DNA from: RH-AL1 sp965277355
GTDB taxonomy: Bacteria > Pseudomonadota > Alphaproteobacteria > Rhizobiales > Beijerinckiaceae
Length of the DNA: 64,000 bases
NCBI GenBank assembly: GCA_965277355.1
Contig: CBDICN010000002.1
Coordinates: 310,001-374,000, forward strand
Reading direction: 5' to 3'
This document shows, piece by piece, positions 49,237 through 57,199 of the stretch. How positions within the stretch are numbered: position 1 is the first letter of the stretch; every line of letters begins with the position of its first letter. Below the pieces are notes generated by a model. It was not told the origin of the DNA and searched no databases. It was given only the letters and a program-made list of their open reading frames with translations. A program made the position numbers and the translations under genes.

Positions 49237-50885
49237 CAATCCTGAATGAAGCCGACGCGGCCGCGGTAGTCCCGGGCGGCCTGCGGATTGCTTGGCGTCG
49301 CGTAGAGCTTGTTCATGCGGCCGAGCAGCCAGGCCTGCGGATCTGTCGCCTCGGCGAAGCCGTCGTCCGGCCGCGCGATCGCGTTCGGCGCCACCGGCTT
49401 CACGATGATCGGCGTGACGATGATGATGAGCTCGGTCTCGTTGCGCTGGAAGTCGCGCGACCGGAACAGCGTGCCGAGTATCGGGATGTTGAGGAGGCCT
49501 GGCAGGCCGTTGATGACTTGCTGCGACTTTTGTTGGATCAGGCCGGCACTGGCGATGGACCCGCCCGACGGCAGCTCGATCGTCGTATCGTTCTTTCGCG
49601 TGAGCAAGCCCGGCGTCGGCGCGCCGCCGATGATGACGGCGTGCGTGTAGTCGAGGTCGGTGACCTCGGTCGCGAGATGCAGCAGGATCCGTCCTTCCGA
49701 CAGAACCACCGGCTCGAAGTTGAGGGTGATGCCGTATGGCATGAACCCAGCGCCGGCCGTGCAGGTCGATTGGGTCGAGGAGGCACCGCTGCTTGCGGTG
49801 CCCGTGCTGCCACACACGAGACCCGTCGAATAGGGGAACGAGCCGCCGACCGTGAAATGGGCTGCCTCGCCGGAGACGGCGGTGACGGTGGGCTCGGCAA
49901 GCGTGCGCTCCACCCCGTAGCGCTCGAAGGCCTGCAGCGTCGCCAACAGACCGTTGCCGCTGTTGATGTTGAGCGCGCTGGTCGTCGGCGTCGCGGCGCC
50001 GGTGGCGAACGTCGAGCCGGTGGTGTTGGCCGACAGCGCGCCGTTGATGCCGAACGGATTATATTGCGTCAGCGCTCCCCAGCTCGACGAGGTGACGCCG
50101 AGCTGCTTGGCGATGTCGCGGCGCATCTCGGAGATCGTGACCTTGAGCATGACCTGGTCGCGGCCGCGGATCGTCAGCGAGTTGATGACAAGCCCGCCGG
50201 AACCCTCGCTCGGCACCCCGCCTGTCGCGTTCACCTGTTTGGCGAACCCTTTCGCCATGTCGGCGGCGCGCTGGGCGTCCTCGGCCGAATCGACGGCTCC
50301 GGTCAGGATGATCGTGTCGTTGATGGTGCGCACGTGAACGTCGGAGCTCGGCAGCGCGGCGCGCAGGATCTGGCTGAGCTCGCCGATGTCCCGCCCGATG
50401 TTGATCTCGAAAGACGCGATCTCGCGGCCCTGCTTGTCCAAAGCAAACAGCGAGGTCTGACCCGGCCCGGCCCCGATGATGTAGATCTTGCGCGCGGTCC
50501 GCACGATGGCGTTGGCCACCGCCGGGTTGGCGACGAAGATTTCAGCGGCATCCTCCGGCAGGTCGATGATCGTCGATTTGCCGACGCCCATGCTGATGCG
50601 GCGGGAGCCAGTGTTGCTGCCCTCCTCCATCTGGACGTGCGGCCGCGCCGCCGCCGGCACCATCGGGGCGAGACCGAGCGCGCCGGCGAGGAGGATGCGA
50701 AGCACCGCCGCGAGGGGCGTGAAAGAACTGCCGAGCGATGGCGAGCGAAGCGATCGGGTGCTTCCCTCCCCCTTGCGGATAAGACGTTCACAAATAAGGT
50801 TGGGAAGGCGCACGTCGCCCTTCTCCGCATCGCCGCGCGATATCGTCGTCGGCCGGGACATGACGTGTATCCTCGAAGCGGTCAT
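49236..50885 (-). CDS. cpaC: Tad pilus secretin CpaC/RcpA
   Basis: 549 residues from the ATG at 50885, overlapping the cpaB stop (ATGA). After an unusually long, basic N-terminus (about 50 residues) comes a signal helix (LAAVLRILLAGALGLAPM). The N-terminal secretin domain (KSTIIDLPEDAAEIFVANP), a BON-like domain (DVHVRTINDTIILTGAVDS), and the secretin barrel with VPILGTLFRSR-type core (here NIPILGTLFRSRDFQRNETEL, shown in part) follow. The protein forms the outer-membrane pore of the Flp pilus. The extended leader contains DNA shared with an intergenic repeat, which is odd. Confidence 0.95.
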   Translation of the reverse strand: MTASRIHVMSRPTTISRGDAEKGDVRLPNLICERLIRKGEGSTRSLRSPSLGSSFTPLAAVLRILLAGALGLAPMVPAAARPHVQMEEGSNTGSRRISMGVGKSTIIDLPEDAAEIFVANPAVANAIVRTARKIYIIGAGPGQTSLFALDKQGREIASFEINIGRDIGELSQILRAALPSSDVHVRTINDTIILTGAVDSAEDAQRAADMAKGFAKQVNATGGVPSEGSGGLVINSLTIRGRDQVMLKVTISEMRRDIAKQLGVTSSSWGALTQYNPFGINGALSANTTGSTFATGAATPTTSALNINSGNGLLATLQAFERYGVERTLAEPTVTAVSGEAAHFTVGGSFPYSTGLVCGSTGTASSGASSTQSTCTAGAGFMPYGITLNFEPVVLSEGRILLHLATEVTDLDYTHAVIIGGAPTPGLLTRKNDTTIELPSGGSIASAGLIQQKSQQVINGLPGLLNIPILGTLFRSRDFQRNETELIIIVTPIIVKPVAPNAIARPDDGFAEATDPQAWLLGRMNKLYATPSNPQAARDYRGRVGFIQD

Positions 50886-51649
50886 TGAAGCACCCGCGCC
50901 TGGCTGGCGTTGCCTGAGCGGATGATCGTCATCGTCTCCGGCTTCTCGTCCTTGGCGGCATCGGCGAGGCTGCGCAGCGAGAGCGAGAGCTGGCCGACAC
51001 GCTGCGCCAAAACCACCTTCTCCGCCTGCCGCGGCGTCACCTCCAGCGTCGCGGTGCTGCCGAACACGGTGCGTTCGCCCGCCTTGTCCTGCGCGCTCGG
51101 TCCGATCGCGAGAACGCGCACGTTGGTGAGGATGGTCTCGCTGGTGAAGATCGCCGGGGTTTCGTCGGGGTGAAAGGTGCGGATCACGTCGACATGATCG
51201 CCGGGCCGGATGAACCCGCCGGCGGACGAGCGGCCCTGGTCGGTCAAGTCGATGGCGACCGCGCGCATGCCGCTCGCGAGAACGGCGGACATAAAGCCCG
51301 GGTCCTTGCCCAGCCGGTCGGCGCGCAACAGTTCGCCGGCCGAGATCGAGGCCTTGACGTAGAGGCCTTTGAGGTCGGCCGTCGCCTTCGGCTGGGCGCT
51401 GCGTGCGATCGCGCCCTGCGGCAGCTGCCCCGGCGGCCAGCTCTGCCAGCGCATGTCGGCATCGGCGAGGACGGAGCCGGGCGCGAGATCGCGACTGGCG
51501 ACGAGCACCGCATCCATCTGGACCGGCGCGGGCGTGGGCATCGCCACGCGGACCGGTTCCGGCGGCTTCTGGCCCATCGTCATGAGGTAGGCGGCGCCGA
51601 GACCCGCCAAGAGGGCGACACCGAGAACGCCGAGACGTGCTGCTTTCAT
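50882..51649 (-). CDS. cpaB: Tad pilus assembly protein CpaB/RcpC
   Basis: 255 residues. One N-terminal helix (RLGVLGVALLAGLGAAYLM) anchors the protein, followed by an SAF domain with VLVASRDLAPGSVLADADMRWQ (in part) and the RcpC C-terminal domain with DVIRTF and TILTNVRVLAIG near 165-185. CpaB is thought to support the secretin and bind peptidoglycan. It is the first gene of the cpaB-cpaC-cpaD-cpaE-cpaF-tadB-tadC run; a 294-base repeat-bearing gap separates it from cpaA. Confidence 0.94.
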   Translation of the reverse strand: MKAARLGVLGVALLAGLGAAYLMTMGQKPPEPVRVAMPTPAPVQMDAVLVASRDLAPGSVLADADMRWQSWPPGQLPQGAIARSAQPKATADLKGLYVKASISAGELLRADRLGKDPGFMSAVLASGMRAVAIDLTDQGRSSAGGFIRPGDHVDVIRTFHPDETPAIFTSETILTNVRVLAIGPSAQDKAGERTVFGSTATLEVTPRQAEKVVLAQRVGQLSLSLRSLADAAKDEKPETMTIIRSGNASQARVLQ

Positions 51650-51749
51650 GAGATCCGACCAAGCGCGAAGCGTGTACGTCCGCGTCGGCGATGATCTGAT
51701 CAGGGAAACGTCAAAGTATGGTTAATAATTCCTGTCGCTTGAGCGATAT

Positions 51750-51924
51750 CCTCCCCTGCCGAAGGCGGGGGAGGGGGACCGCCGAAGGCGGTGGAGGGGG
51801 CCGCCGCCGGGCTCATCTCGATAAGCCTTCCCTCTCTGGCCGCGACTCGTTGTGGAAGTTGACCCGGTGGCCGCCCCCTCCACCATGCTTCGCATGGTCC
51901 CCCTCCCCCGCTTCGCGGGGGAGG
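51750..51924. repeat. Long palindromic intergenic repeat, copy 1 (between cpaA and cpaB)
   Basis: 175 bases. The left arm reads CCTCCCC...GGGGAGGGGG then ACCGCCGAAGGCGGTGGAGGG; the right arm is its near complement, CCCTCCACCATGCTTCGCAT then GGTCCCCCTCCCCC...GGGGGAGG. The middle 70 bases are unrelated to copy 2 (53958-54133), so only the arms are conserved. It carries no gene and interrupts an otherwise tight operon. Confidence 0.85.
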
Positions 51925-51943
51925 ATTCTCGGCGCGATGTCAG

Positions 51944-52450
51944 CTACGTCAGGGACGCCAACCGCCACAGACCGGTTTCCGGGAAAATCAGCAGCCCGGC
52001 GATAGCGAGGGCGATGCCGTAGGGGACGCCGGCCTTGCGATCGTGAAGCCGGGCCATCCACTCGACCCTTACCGCGAAGGCCGGCAGCGGCATCTGGCGC
52101 GCGGAGAGGATCGCCAGCGTCAGCACGCCGCCGATCAGCGCCGTCTGCAGCCCGAAGTCGCCGAGATGCCGCCAGCCGAGCCAAACCGCCGTCGCGGCGG
52201 CGAGCTTGGCGTCGCCGCCGCCGATCCAGCCGAAGGCGAACATCGCGAAGGTCAGGATCAGGACACCGAGGCCGCAGGCGAGATGGATGGCGATCTCCTG
52301 CGCGGGAAGACCGGCCAGCAAGGCGATCGGCACGAAGACGGCGATCAGCGCCAGCGAGATCCGGTTCGAGATCGTCATGGTGAAGAGATCGGACAGTGCC
52401 GAAAAGATCATCAAGGCGGGGAAGACGATGAACGTCACGATCTGGACCAT
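51944..52450 (-). CDS. cpaA: Tad prepilin peptidase CpaA/TadV
   Basis: 168 residues from the ATG at 52450. About five to six transmembrane helices. The aspartyl protease motifs are visible: first Asp in FSALSDLFTMTISNRI near 20 and the GGGD motif in FGWIGGGDAKLAAA near 75-87 (G-x-GD family). CpaA removes the leader of the Flp pilin before assembly. It lies between flp and the palindromic repeat, 195 bases downstream of flp's stop. Confidence 0.93.
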   Translation of the reverse strand: MVQIVTFIVFPALMIFSALSDLFTMTISNRISLALIAVFVPIALLAGLPAQEIAIHLACGLGVLILTFAMFAFGWIGGGDAKLAAATAVWLGWRHLGDFGLQTALIGGVLTLAILSARQMPLPAFAVRVEWMARLHDRKAGVPYGIALAIAGLLIFPETGLWRLASLT

Positions 52451-52592
52451 GGCCGGCTGCCCTTCGCAAGTCGCTCTCGGCGACACTCTCGGCCACGCTA
52501 GACACAATAGATTTAGTCGATGCTTACCAGACGAGGTCGATCTCGGCAAATTCGTGACGCGAATTCAATAACCCGTGTTCGGGTGCAAACGA

Positions 52593-52619
52593 CAACGGCC
52601 CCGCAGAGCGAGGCCGTTG
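52593..52619 (-). terminator. flp (pilA) intrinsic terminator
   Basis: On the minus strand, CAACGGCC-t-CGC-tct-GCG-g-GGCCGTTG makes an eleven-pair stem, followed by TCGTTTGC. It lies 26 bases after the flp stop and would set pilin mRNA apart from the downstream cpaA gene, giving pilin a higher level. Confidence 0.8.
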
Positions 52620-52644
52620 CGAGCGTCCGATCGAAGAAGGACGA

Positions 52645-52809
52645 TTAGGTCAGGTTGGCCGAAACGGCGTTGAAGCGGTTCTTGAGGCCCGAGCCGACAC
52701 CGGTGACGGCGGCGATGATGGCGACGGAGATGAGGCCGGCGATCAGGCCGTACTCGATGGCGGTGGCGCCGGACTGGTCGGCGGCGAAGCGGCTGAAAAG
52801 GCTCTTCAT
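52645..52809 (-). CDS. flp: Flp-family type IVb pilin
   Basis: 54 residues from the ATG at 52809, with AGGAAG seven bases upstream. The prepilin signature is SGATAIEYGLIAGLIS; processing by CpaA is expected between Gly-Ala and Thr or nearby, leaving Glu at +5 and Tyr at +6. The hydrophobic helix is followed by a short soluble tail GLKNRFNAVSANLT. It is the major subunit of the Tad pilus and has its own terminator. It is the only pilin gene in the window. Confidence 0.95.
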   Translation of the reverse strand: MKSLFSRFAADQSGATAIEYGLIAGLISVAIIAAVTGVGSGLKNRFNAVSANLT

Positions 52810-53425
52810 GGTGTGACTTCCTACGGTTTGACTTTCCCTTGGACCCCAGCAGGTCCCGGAGGGGAAGCCGCGCTGGAATGACCCGGACACTAGTTGCCAT
52901 CTCTTGCGATGCCGTTAAAATCCGACCCGGTAAATGACGCGAGGGCCGGGCGCGCTTCGTTGGGTTAACGAAGTGGCCTTGAGGCGGGATTTTTGGCGGC
53001 GGCACGCGGCCGTCGGGGACGCGATCTTCTCCGCGACACGGGCCAAGGGCATGCACGCACGCGTGGGTGGTGTGTCGTTGCTCGGATCGCGGGTTCCCCT
53101 CCCCCTTGCGGGGAGGGGCAAGGGTGGGGGTCGCGGTGTTCGTCTCGGCCGATCGGCAAAGCTGGCTGTCGGGAATGCGCCGTCAATACGGTCGACCGAG
53201 AAGAGAGCGGGCCGACCCCCACCCCTCACCCCTCCCGCATCGAGATGTGTGAACATCGTAGCCGGCAAGCGGGAGGCGATCTCCGTCGAGGTGTGTGCAG
53301 GCCATAGCCGCTGCGCGGGAGATCGCGCGCCGACCGCCCTGGCGAGCGGCAAATCCTCCCGCGGTTTACCGGCGGTTTACCACTGTCGCGGTATTGCTTG
53401 TGGGTGCTGTTGCGTAGGACGGGTC
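52810..53425. other. Intergenic region upstream of flp
   Basis: 616 bases between flp and the CpaC-N-like gene. The right-hand part near flp should hold the pilin promoter; no confident sigma-70 or sigma-54 element could be assigned. The middle is occupied by a palindromic repeat (53096-53232). No coding region is supported in either strand. Confidence 0.5.
53096..53232. repeat. Palindromic intergenic repeat (second family)
   Basis: Contains a hairpin CCCCTCCCCC...GGGGAGGGG at 53096-53119 and distant perfect 12-base arms GGGTGGGGGTCG (53122-53133) and CGACCCCCACCC (53213-53224). The 15-mer CCCTCCCCCTTGCGG at 53097 also occurs inside cpaC at 50764, on the same strand. Confidence 0.75.
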
Positions 53426-53926
53426 ATGACGAGTTCCACACGGGCGGAGGCGACGAGGCGGGTTTGGTTCGCGTGCCTCGCGGTCGTGCTCGCGTTATAC
53501 CCGGGTAAAGCGGCACTCGCGGACGGTCAGGCGATCGTCGCCACGATCGATCAGGCGCGGCTCGTCAAGGTGCCGGCCGGCGCCCAGACGCTGGTGATCG
53601 GCAACCCGACGATCGCCGACGTGACCTTGCTCAAGAAGAACAACCTGATGATCCTGACGCCGAAGGCGTTCGGCCAGACCAATTTCATCGCCCTCGACAA
53701 GGACGGCAACCCGGTCGCGGAATCGATGATCGACGTCGTCGGCGGCACGGGAGCCGTTGTCGTGCAGCGCGGCATGGAGCGTCAATCCTACAGCTGCATG
53801 CCGTCGTGCCAGCCCACCGAACGGCTCGGCGACGACGAAAAGTATCTCGCCGCCGTCGCCGGCCAGGCGCAGACGCACTACACCCGCCTCACCGGATCGC
53901 CGTCGCCGACCGCGCCGGGGCATTAG
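53426..53926 (+). CDS. Free-standing pilus-assembly N-terminal-domain protein (CpaC-N-like)
   Basis: 166 residues from the ATG at 53426. A signal peptide (VWFACLAVVLALYPGKAALA) is followed by the T2SSS/CpaC N-terminal domain: IDQARLVKVPAGAQTLVIGNPTIADVTLL, here cut at VIGNP, then ILTPKAFGQTNFIALDKDGN. It has no secretin barrel. Such proteins occur beside tad clusters and may assist the CpaC secretin or sit at its periplasmic entrance (inference). Two Cys in YSCMPSCQP could form a disulfide. Confidence 0.82.
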   Translation: MTSSTRAEATRRVWFACLAVVLALYPGKAALADGQAIVATIDQARLVKVPAGAQTLVIGNPTIADVTLLKKNNLMILTPKAFGQTNFIALDKDGNPVAESMIDVVGGTGAVVVQRGMERQSYSCMPSCQPTERLGDDEKYLAAVAGQAQTHYTRLTGSPSPTAPGH

Positions 53927-53957
53927 GCGGCCCGGAAGGCTGGCGCGTTGGGCGCAT

Positions 53958-54133
53958 CCTCCCCTGTCGGAGATGGGGGAGGGGGACCGCCGAAGGCGGT
54001 GGAGGGGGCGGCCGCGCCTCGCCGATGCCATCGCGGCCGCGGTTCTCTCGTGTTAGATCGAGGCGGCGGTCGCCCCCTCCACCATGCTGCGCATGGTCCC
54101 CCTCCCCCGCTACGCTGCGCTTCGCAGGGGAGG
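53958..54133. repeat. Long palindromic intergenic repeat, copy 2
   Basis: 176 bases whose arms match copy 1 (51750-51924): CCTCCCC, GGGGGACCGCCGAAGGCGGT and the complement with CCACCATGCTGCGCATGGTC. The centre is different. The right copy contains an extra TACGCTGCGCTTCG turn. No gene inside. Confidence 0.85.
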
Positions 54134-54157
54134 AGCCGCGCCTCGTTAAGCGCGCCG

Positions 54158-55657
54158 TCAGATCGTCTGGTTGTAGGCACCGACCTCGGGGTTCTCCCGC
54201 AGTATGGCGTCGACGGCCTTAAACATCGCGCGCATGTTGGCGTCCGACGCCGGGCTCTCGACCACCACGACGAGCTCGGGCTTGTTCGACGACGCCCGCA
54301 CCAGACCCCAGGTGCCGTCCTGCGCCGTCACGCGCACGCCGTTCACCGTCGTCACATCGCGGATTTTTTGGCCGATGATCGCTTCGCCCCGCGCCTGCAG
54401 GTCCTTGATGCGCGCCGTCACCCTCTCGATCACGCCGTACTTCTTCTCGTCGTCGCAATGCGGCGACATCGTCGGCGAGCCCCAGGTCTTCGGCAGATCG
54501 GCGTAGAGATCGGCCATCGATTTGGTGGGGTTGCGATCGAGCATGTCGAGGATCGCGATGGCGGTGACGAGCCCGTCGTCGTAGCCGCGGCCGACCGGCG
54601 CGTTGAAGAAGAAGTGGCCCGACTTCTCGAAACCGGCGAGCGCCTTGAGATCGGCGACGCGGCGCTTGATGTAGGAATGGCCGGTCTTCCAGTAGTCGGC
54701 CTTCACACCATTGGCGAGGAGCACCGGGTCGGTGGCGAAAAGACCCGTCGACTTCACGTCGACCACGAAGGTCGCGTTCGGGTGGAGCTTCGAGAGATCG
54801 CGCGCGAGCATCACGCCGATCTTGTCGGCGAAGATCTCCTCGCCGCGATCGTCGACGACGCCGCAACGGTCGCCGTCGCCGTCGAAGCCGAGACCCACGT
54901 CGGCGCCGCTCTCGCGCACGGCGGCGGCCATCGCGTGCAGCATCGCCATGTCCTCGGGGTTGGGATTGTAGCGCGGGAAGGTGAAGTCGAGCTCGGTGTC
55001 GAGCGGCACCACCTCGCAGCCCAGCGCCTCCAGCATCCGCGGCGCGAAGGCGCCGGCGGTGCCGTTGCCGCAGGCGGCGACGACCTTGATCGTGCGCTTC
55101 AGCTTCGGCCGCGTCGTGAGATCGGCGAGATAGCGCTCGGGAAAATCGTTCTCGTAGACGTAGCTGCCGCCGACGCGGTAGGCGTAGGCGCCGGCGAGCA
55201 CGATGTCGCGCAGGCGTCCCATTTCCTCGGGCCCGAAGGTGACCGGGCGCTGCACGCCCATCTTCACCCCGGTCCAGCCGTTGTCGTTGTGCGAGGCCGT
55301 CACCATCGCCACCGCCGGCACGTCGAGCGCGAATTGCGCGAAATAGGCCATCGGCGACAGCGCGAGGCCGATGTCGTGCACCCTGATGCCGGCGGCCATC
55401 AACCCCAGCATCAGCGCGTTCTTGATCGCCGACGAATAGGAGCGGAAGTCATGGCCGGTGACGAGCTCGGGCTTGATGCCCATCTCGTGGATCAGCGTGC
55501 CAAGCCCGAGACCGAGCGCCTGCACGCCCATCAGGTTGATCTCCTTCTCGAACAGCCAGCGGGCGTCGTATTCGCGAAAGCCCGTCGCCTTGACCATCGG
55601 CGCGGATTCGTAGGCGTAGGTGTTGGGCTGCAAGGCGGGCACGGGTTTCGGGAACAT
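54158..55657 (-). CDS. Phosphomannomutase/phosphoglucomutase
   Basis: 499 residues of the alpha-D-phosphohexomutase superfamily. The catalytic serine loop is VTASHNDNGWTGVKMG with Ser122; the metal loop DGDGDR is at 259-264; the sugar-binding loop and the phosphate-binding RASSNKPELVV are near 470. It interconverts mannose or glucose 1- and 6-phosphates for exopolysaccharide or lipopolysaccharide precursors. Relatives in the order are annotated ManB/AlgC. The first residues (FPKPVPALQPNTYAYES) are a variant but ordinary N-terminus. Monocistronic. Confidence 0.93.
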   Translation of the reverse strand: MFPKPVPALQPNTYAYESAPMVKATGFREYDARWLFEKEINLMGVQALGLGLGTLIHEMGIKPELVTGHDFRSYSSAIKNALMLGLMAAGIRVHDIGLALSPMAYFAQFALDVPAVAMVTASHNDNGWTGVKMGVQRPVTFGPEEMGRLRDIVLAGAYAYRVGGSYVYENDFPERYLADLTTRPKLKRTIKVVAACGNGTAGAFAPRMLEALGCEVVPLDTELDFTFPRYNPNPEDMAMLHAMAAAVRESGADVGLGFDGDGDRCGVVDDRGEEIFADKIGVMLARDLSKLHPNATFVVDVKSTGLFATDPVLLANGVKADYWKTGHSYIKRRVADLKALAGFEKSGHFFFNAPVGRGYDDGLVTAIAILDMLDRNPTKSMADLYADLPKTWGSPTMSPHCDDEKKYGVIERVTARIKDLQARGEAIIGQKIRDVTTVNGVRVTAQDGTWGLVRASSNKPELVVVVESPASDANMRAMFKAVDAILRENPEVGAYNQTI

Positions 55658-55775
55658 CGATGATCCTTCGCAAGAGTCGGCGCGAGCGATCTTCTAATTG
55701 CGTTCCTGTCTCGGCGATAGAGAGAGGGATCGCGCCGGATTCGTGCCGGCGCGGCCATCATAGGCGCGATCCCGC

Positions 55776-56429
55776 TCAGAACGGCCATTTCGAGGCGCAG
55801 CGCTGGACGACGTAGAGGTGGAGCCGCTCCTGCAGCTCGGGCGACAGGTCCCGCTTGGGCAAGGCATAGCCGATGCTCTTGCCGACCCGCAGGACGAGCA
55901 GGCCCGGCGTCTCGTCGAGCCCGGTGATGCGCCGCCAGCTCTCCCAATGGTCGATAATCGCGGTCGAGGTGCTGAACCCCTCGTCGTCGAAACGGATGCG
56001 CCGCTGTACCGGGAAGGTGGGGTCGCCCGGCTCGACGTCGGGCCTGTCGCGGTAGAGCGCGGCATGGGCGGCCCTCACCCGGCGCCTGCTCCACCAGCGT
56101 GCGGCAAGCGCGGGCAGGAGCCAGAACATGAGCACGATAAGCGAGAGCTGGACCGCCAGCTTCCAGCCTGCTGACACGCCGAAGATAGCCTTCAGATATC
56201 CGCCGTTCTCGTCGTTCGTCAGCACGCCGATGAAGGTGAGGCCGAAAAAGACCGCGAACATTGGCCAGAAGCGGAACGGGAAGCGCCGCTTCTTGACCGC
56301 CAGCGCCGCAGCCGTGATCGCCCCCTTCCTGCGACGCGTCGCGGCCAAGTAGCGCTGCAGCGCGATCTGATCGTCGAGGGTCGTCACGACCTCGAAGCTG
56401 ATGACGTCCCGCTCGCGCTCGCTCGTCAT
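55776..56429 (-). CDS. YcxB-like membrane protein (second of a pair)
   Basis: 217 residues. Two central transmembrane helices (FWPMFAVFFGLTFIGVL and LAVQLSLIVLMFWLLPALAA) are flanked by a cytosolic N-terminus and a C-terminal YcxB-like domain with RRIRFDDEGFSTSTAIIDHWESWRRI (in part) and the terminal SPELQERLHLYVVQR. Its ATG overlaps the stop of the previous gene (ATGA), and the two share the N-terminal pattern FEVVTTLDDQIALQRYLA/FDAVTTLDDHVAMYLYAL. They arose by tandem duplication. Function unknown. Confidence 0.8.
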   Translation of the reverse strand: MTSERERDVISFEVVTTLDDQIALQRYLAATRRRKGAITAAALAVKKRRFPFRFWPMFAVFFGLTFIGVLTNDENGGYLKAIFGVSAGWKLAVQLSLIVLMFWLLPALAARWWSRRRVRAAHAALYRDRPDVEPGDPTFPVQRRIRFDDEGFSTSTAIIDHWESWRRITGLDETPGLLVLRVGKSIGYALPKRDLSPELQERLHLYVVQRCASKWPF

Positions 56430-57064
56430 GGCCGGCCGATGTTCGGCCGGCCGATATGGCTTTTGGCGAAGCTCCGCACCGCGTCGACGAGGCCCCGATC
56501 CATCGCATGCTTGGGAAAGATCACGCCCGACATCGGACTAGACATCATGAAAAGGTGGCGCCGCGTTTCCACCAGCCGGGTGAAATGCGGCCAGCGGACC
56601 GTGCTGCGCGTATCGGGCACCGACCAGCTGTAGCCGCCGGCATCGAGCCGGCAACGGTTGCGCTGGCTCAGCTTGCGGTCCTTGGTGTCGATGTCCGGCC
56701 GTTCGCGCAGGATCCGCCGCGCGTAGGCGCGGGCCTGGATCGGCTGCACCACGACGATGACGAGGACGAAAAAGCCCGCGACCCAGGCGCCGACCGTCGT
56801 CGCGGTGGAGGTCAGGTCGCTCCAGAAGCGGGCGTCGAGATAACCCTGAAGCGCGTCCGGATCCGCCAGCTCTCTCAAGGAGTCCACCGCGTCGAGGACA
56901 TCCTGGACCATCAGGGTCGCCGTATACCAGACGAAGGCGACCGCCGCGACGAGCGCCGTGCTGAGGAGCTGCCGCGGTCGGCGCAAGGCGTAGAGATACA
57001 TCGCGACGTGATCGTCGAGAGTCGTCACGGCGTCGAATTCGAGAGAGCCCGGATCAGCCGTCAT
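56426..57064 (-). CDS. YcxB-like membrane protein (first of a pair)
   Basis: 212 residues from the ATG at 57064. Domain order is as in its neighbour: FDAVTTLDDHVAMYLYAL, two helices (ALVAAVAFVWYTATLMV and VGAWVAGFFVLVIVVVQP), and a YcxB C-terminal part with SVPDTRSTVRWPHFTRLVETR. It probably forms a hetero-oligomer with the second copy, since the overlap ensures equal translation. Function unknown; YcxB-like domains occur in membrane sensors. Confidence 0.8.
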   Translation of the reverse strand: MTADPGSLEFDAVTTLDDHVAMYLYALRRPRQLLSTALVAAVAFVWYTATLMVQDVLDAVDSLRELADPDALQGYLDARFWSDLTSTATTVGAWVAGFFVLVIVVVQPIQARAYARRILRERPDIDTKDRKLSQRNRCRLDAGGYSWSVPDTRSTVRWPHFTRLVETRRHLFMMSSPMSGVIFPKHAMDRGLVDAVRSFAKSHIGRPNIGRP

Positions 57065-57199
57065 CGATTCGCCTCGCGAAGAACGAACGCGCTTATACAC
57101 GGCCCAAAGAAGGGTGGGCAGAGCGTCGCCGCCTCTTGATTCGTCATCCAGCCGTCACCTGGCTGTTCTATCCGCACAGGCTCTCAAGCTGGATTGCAA

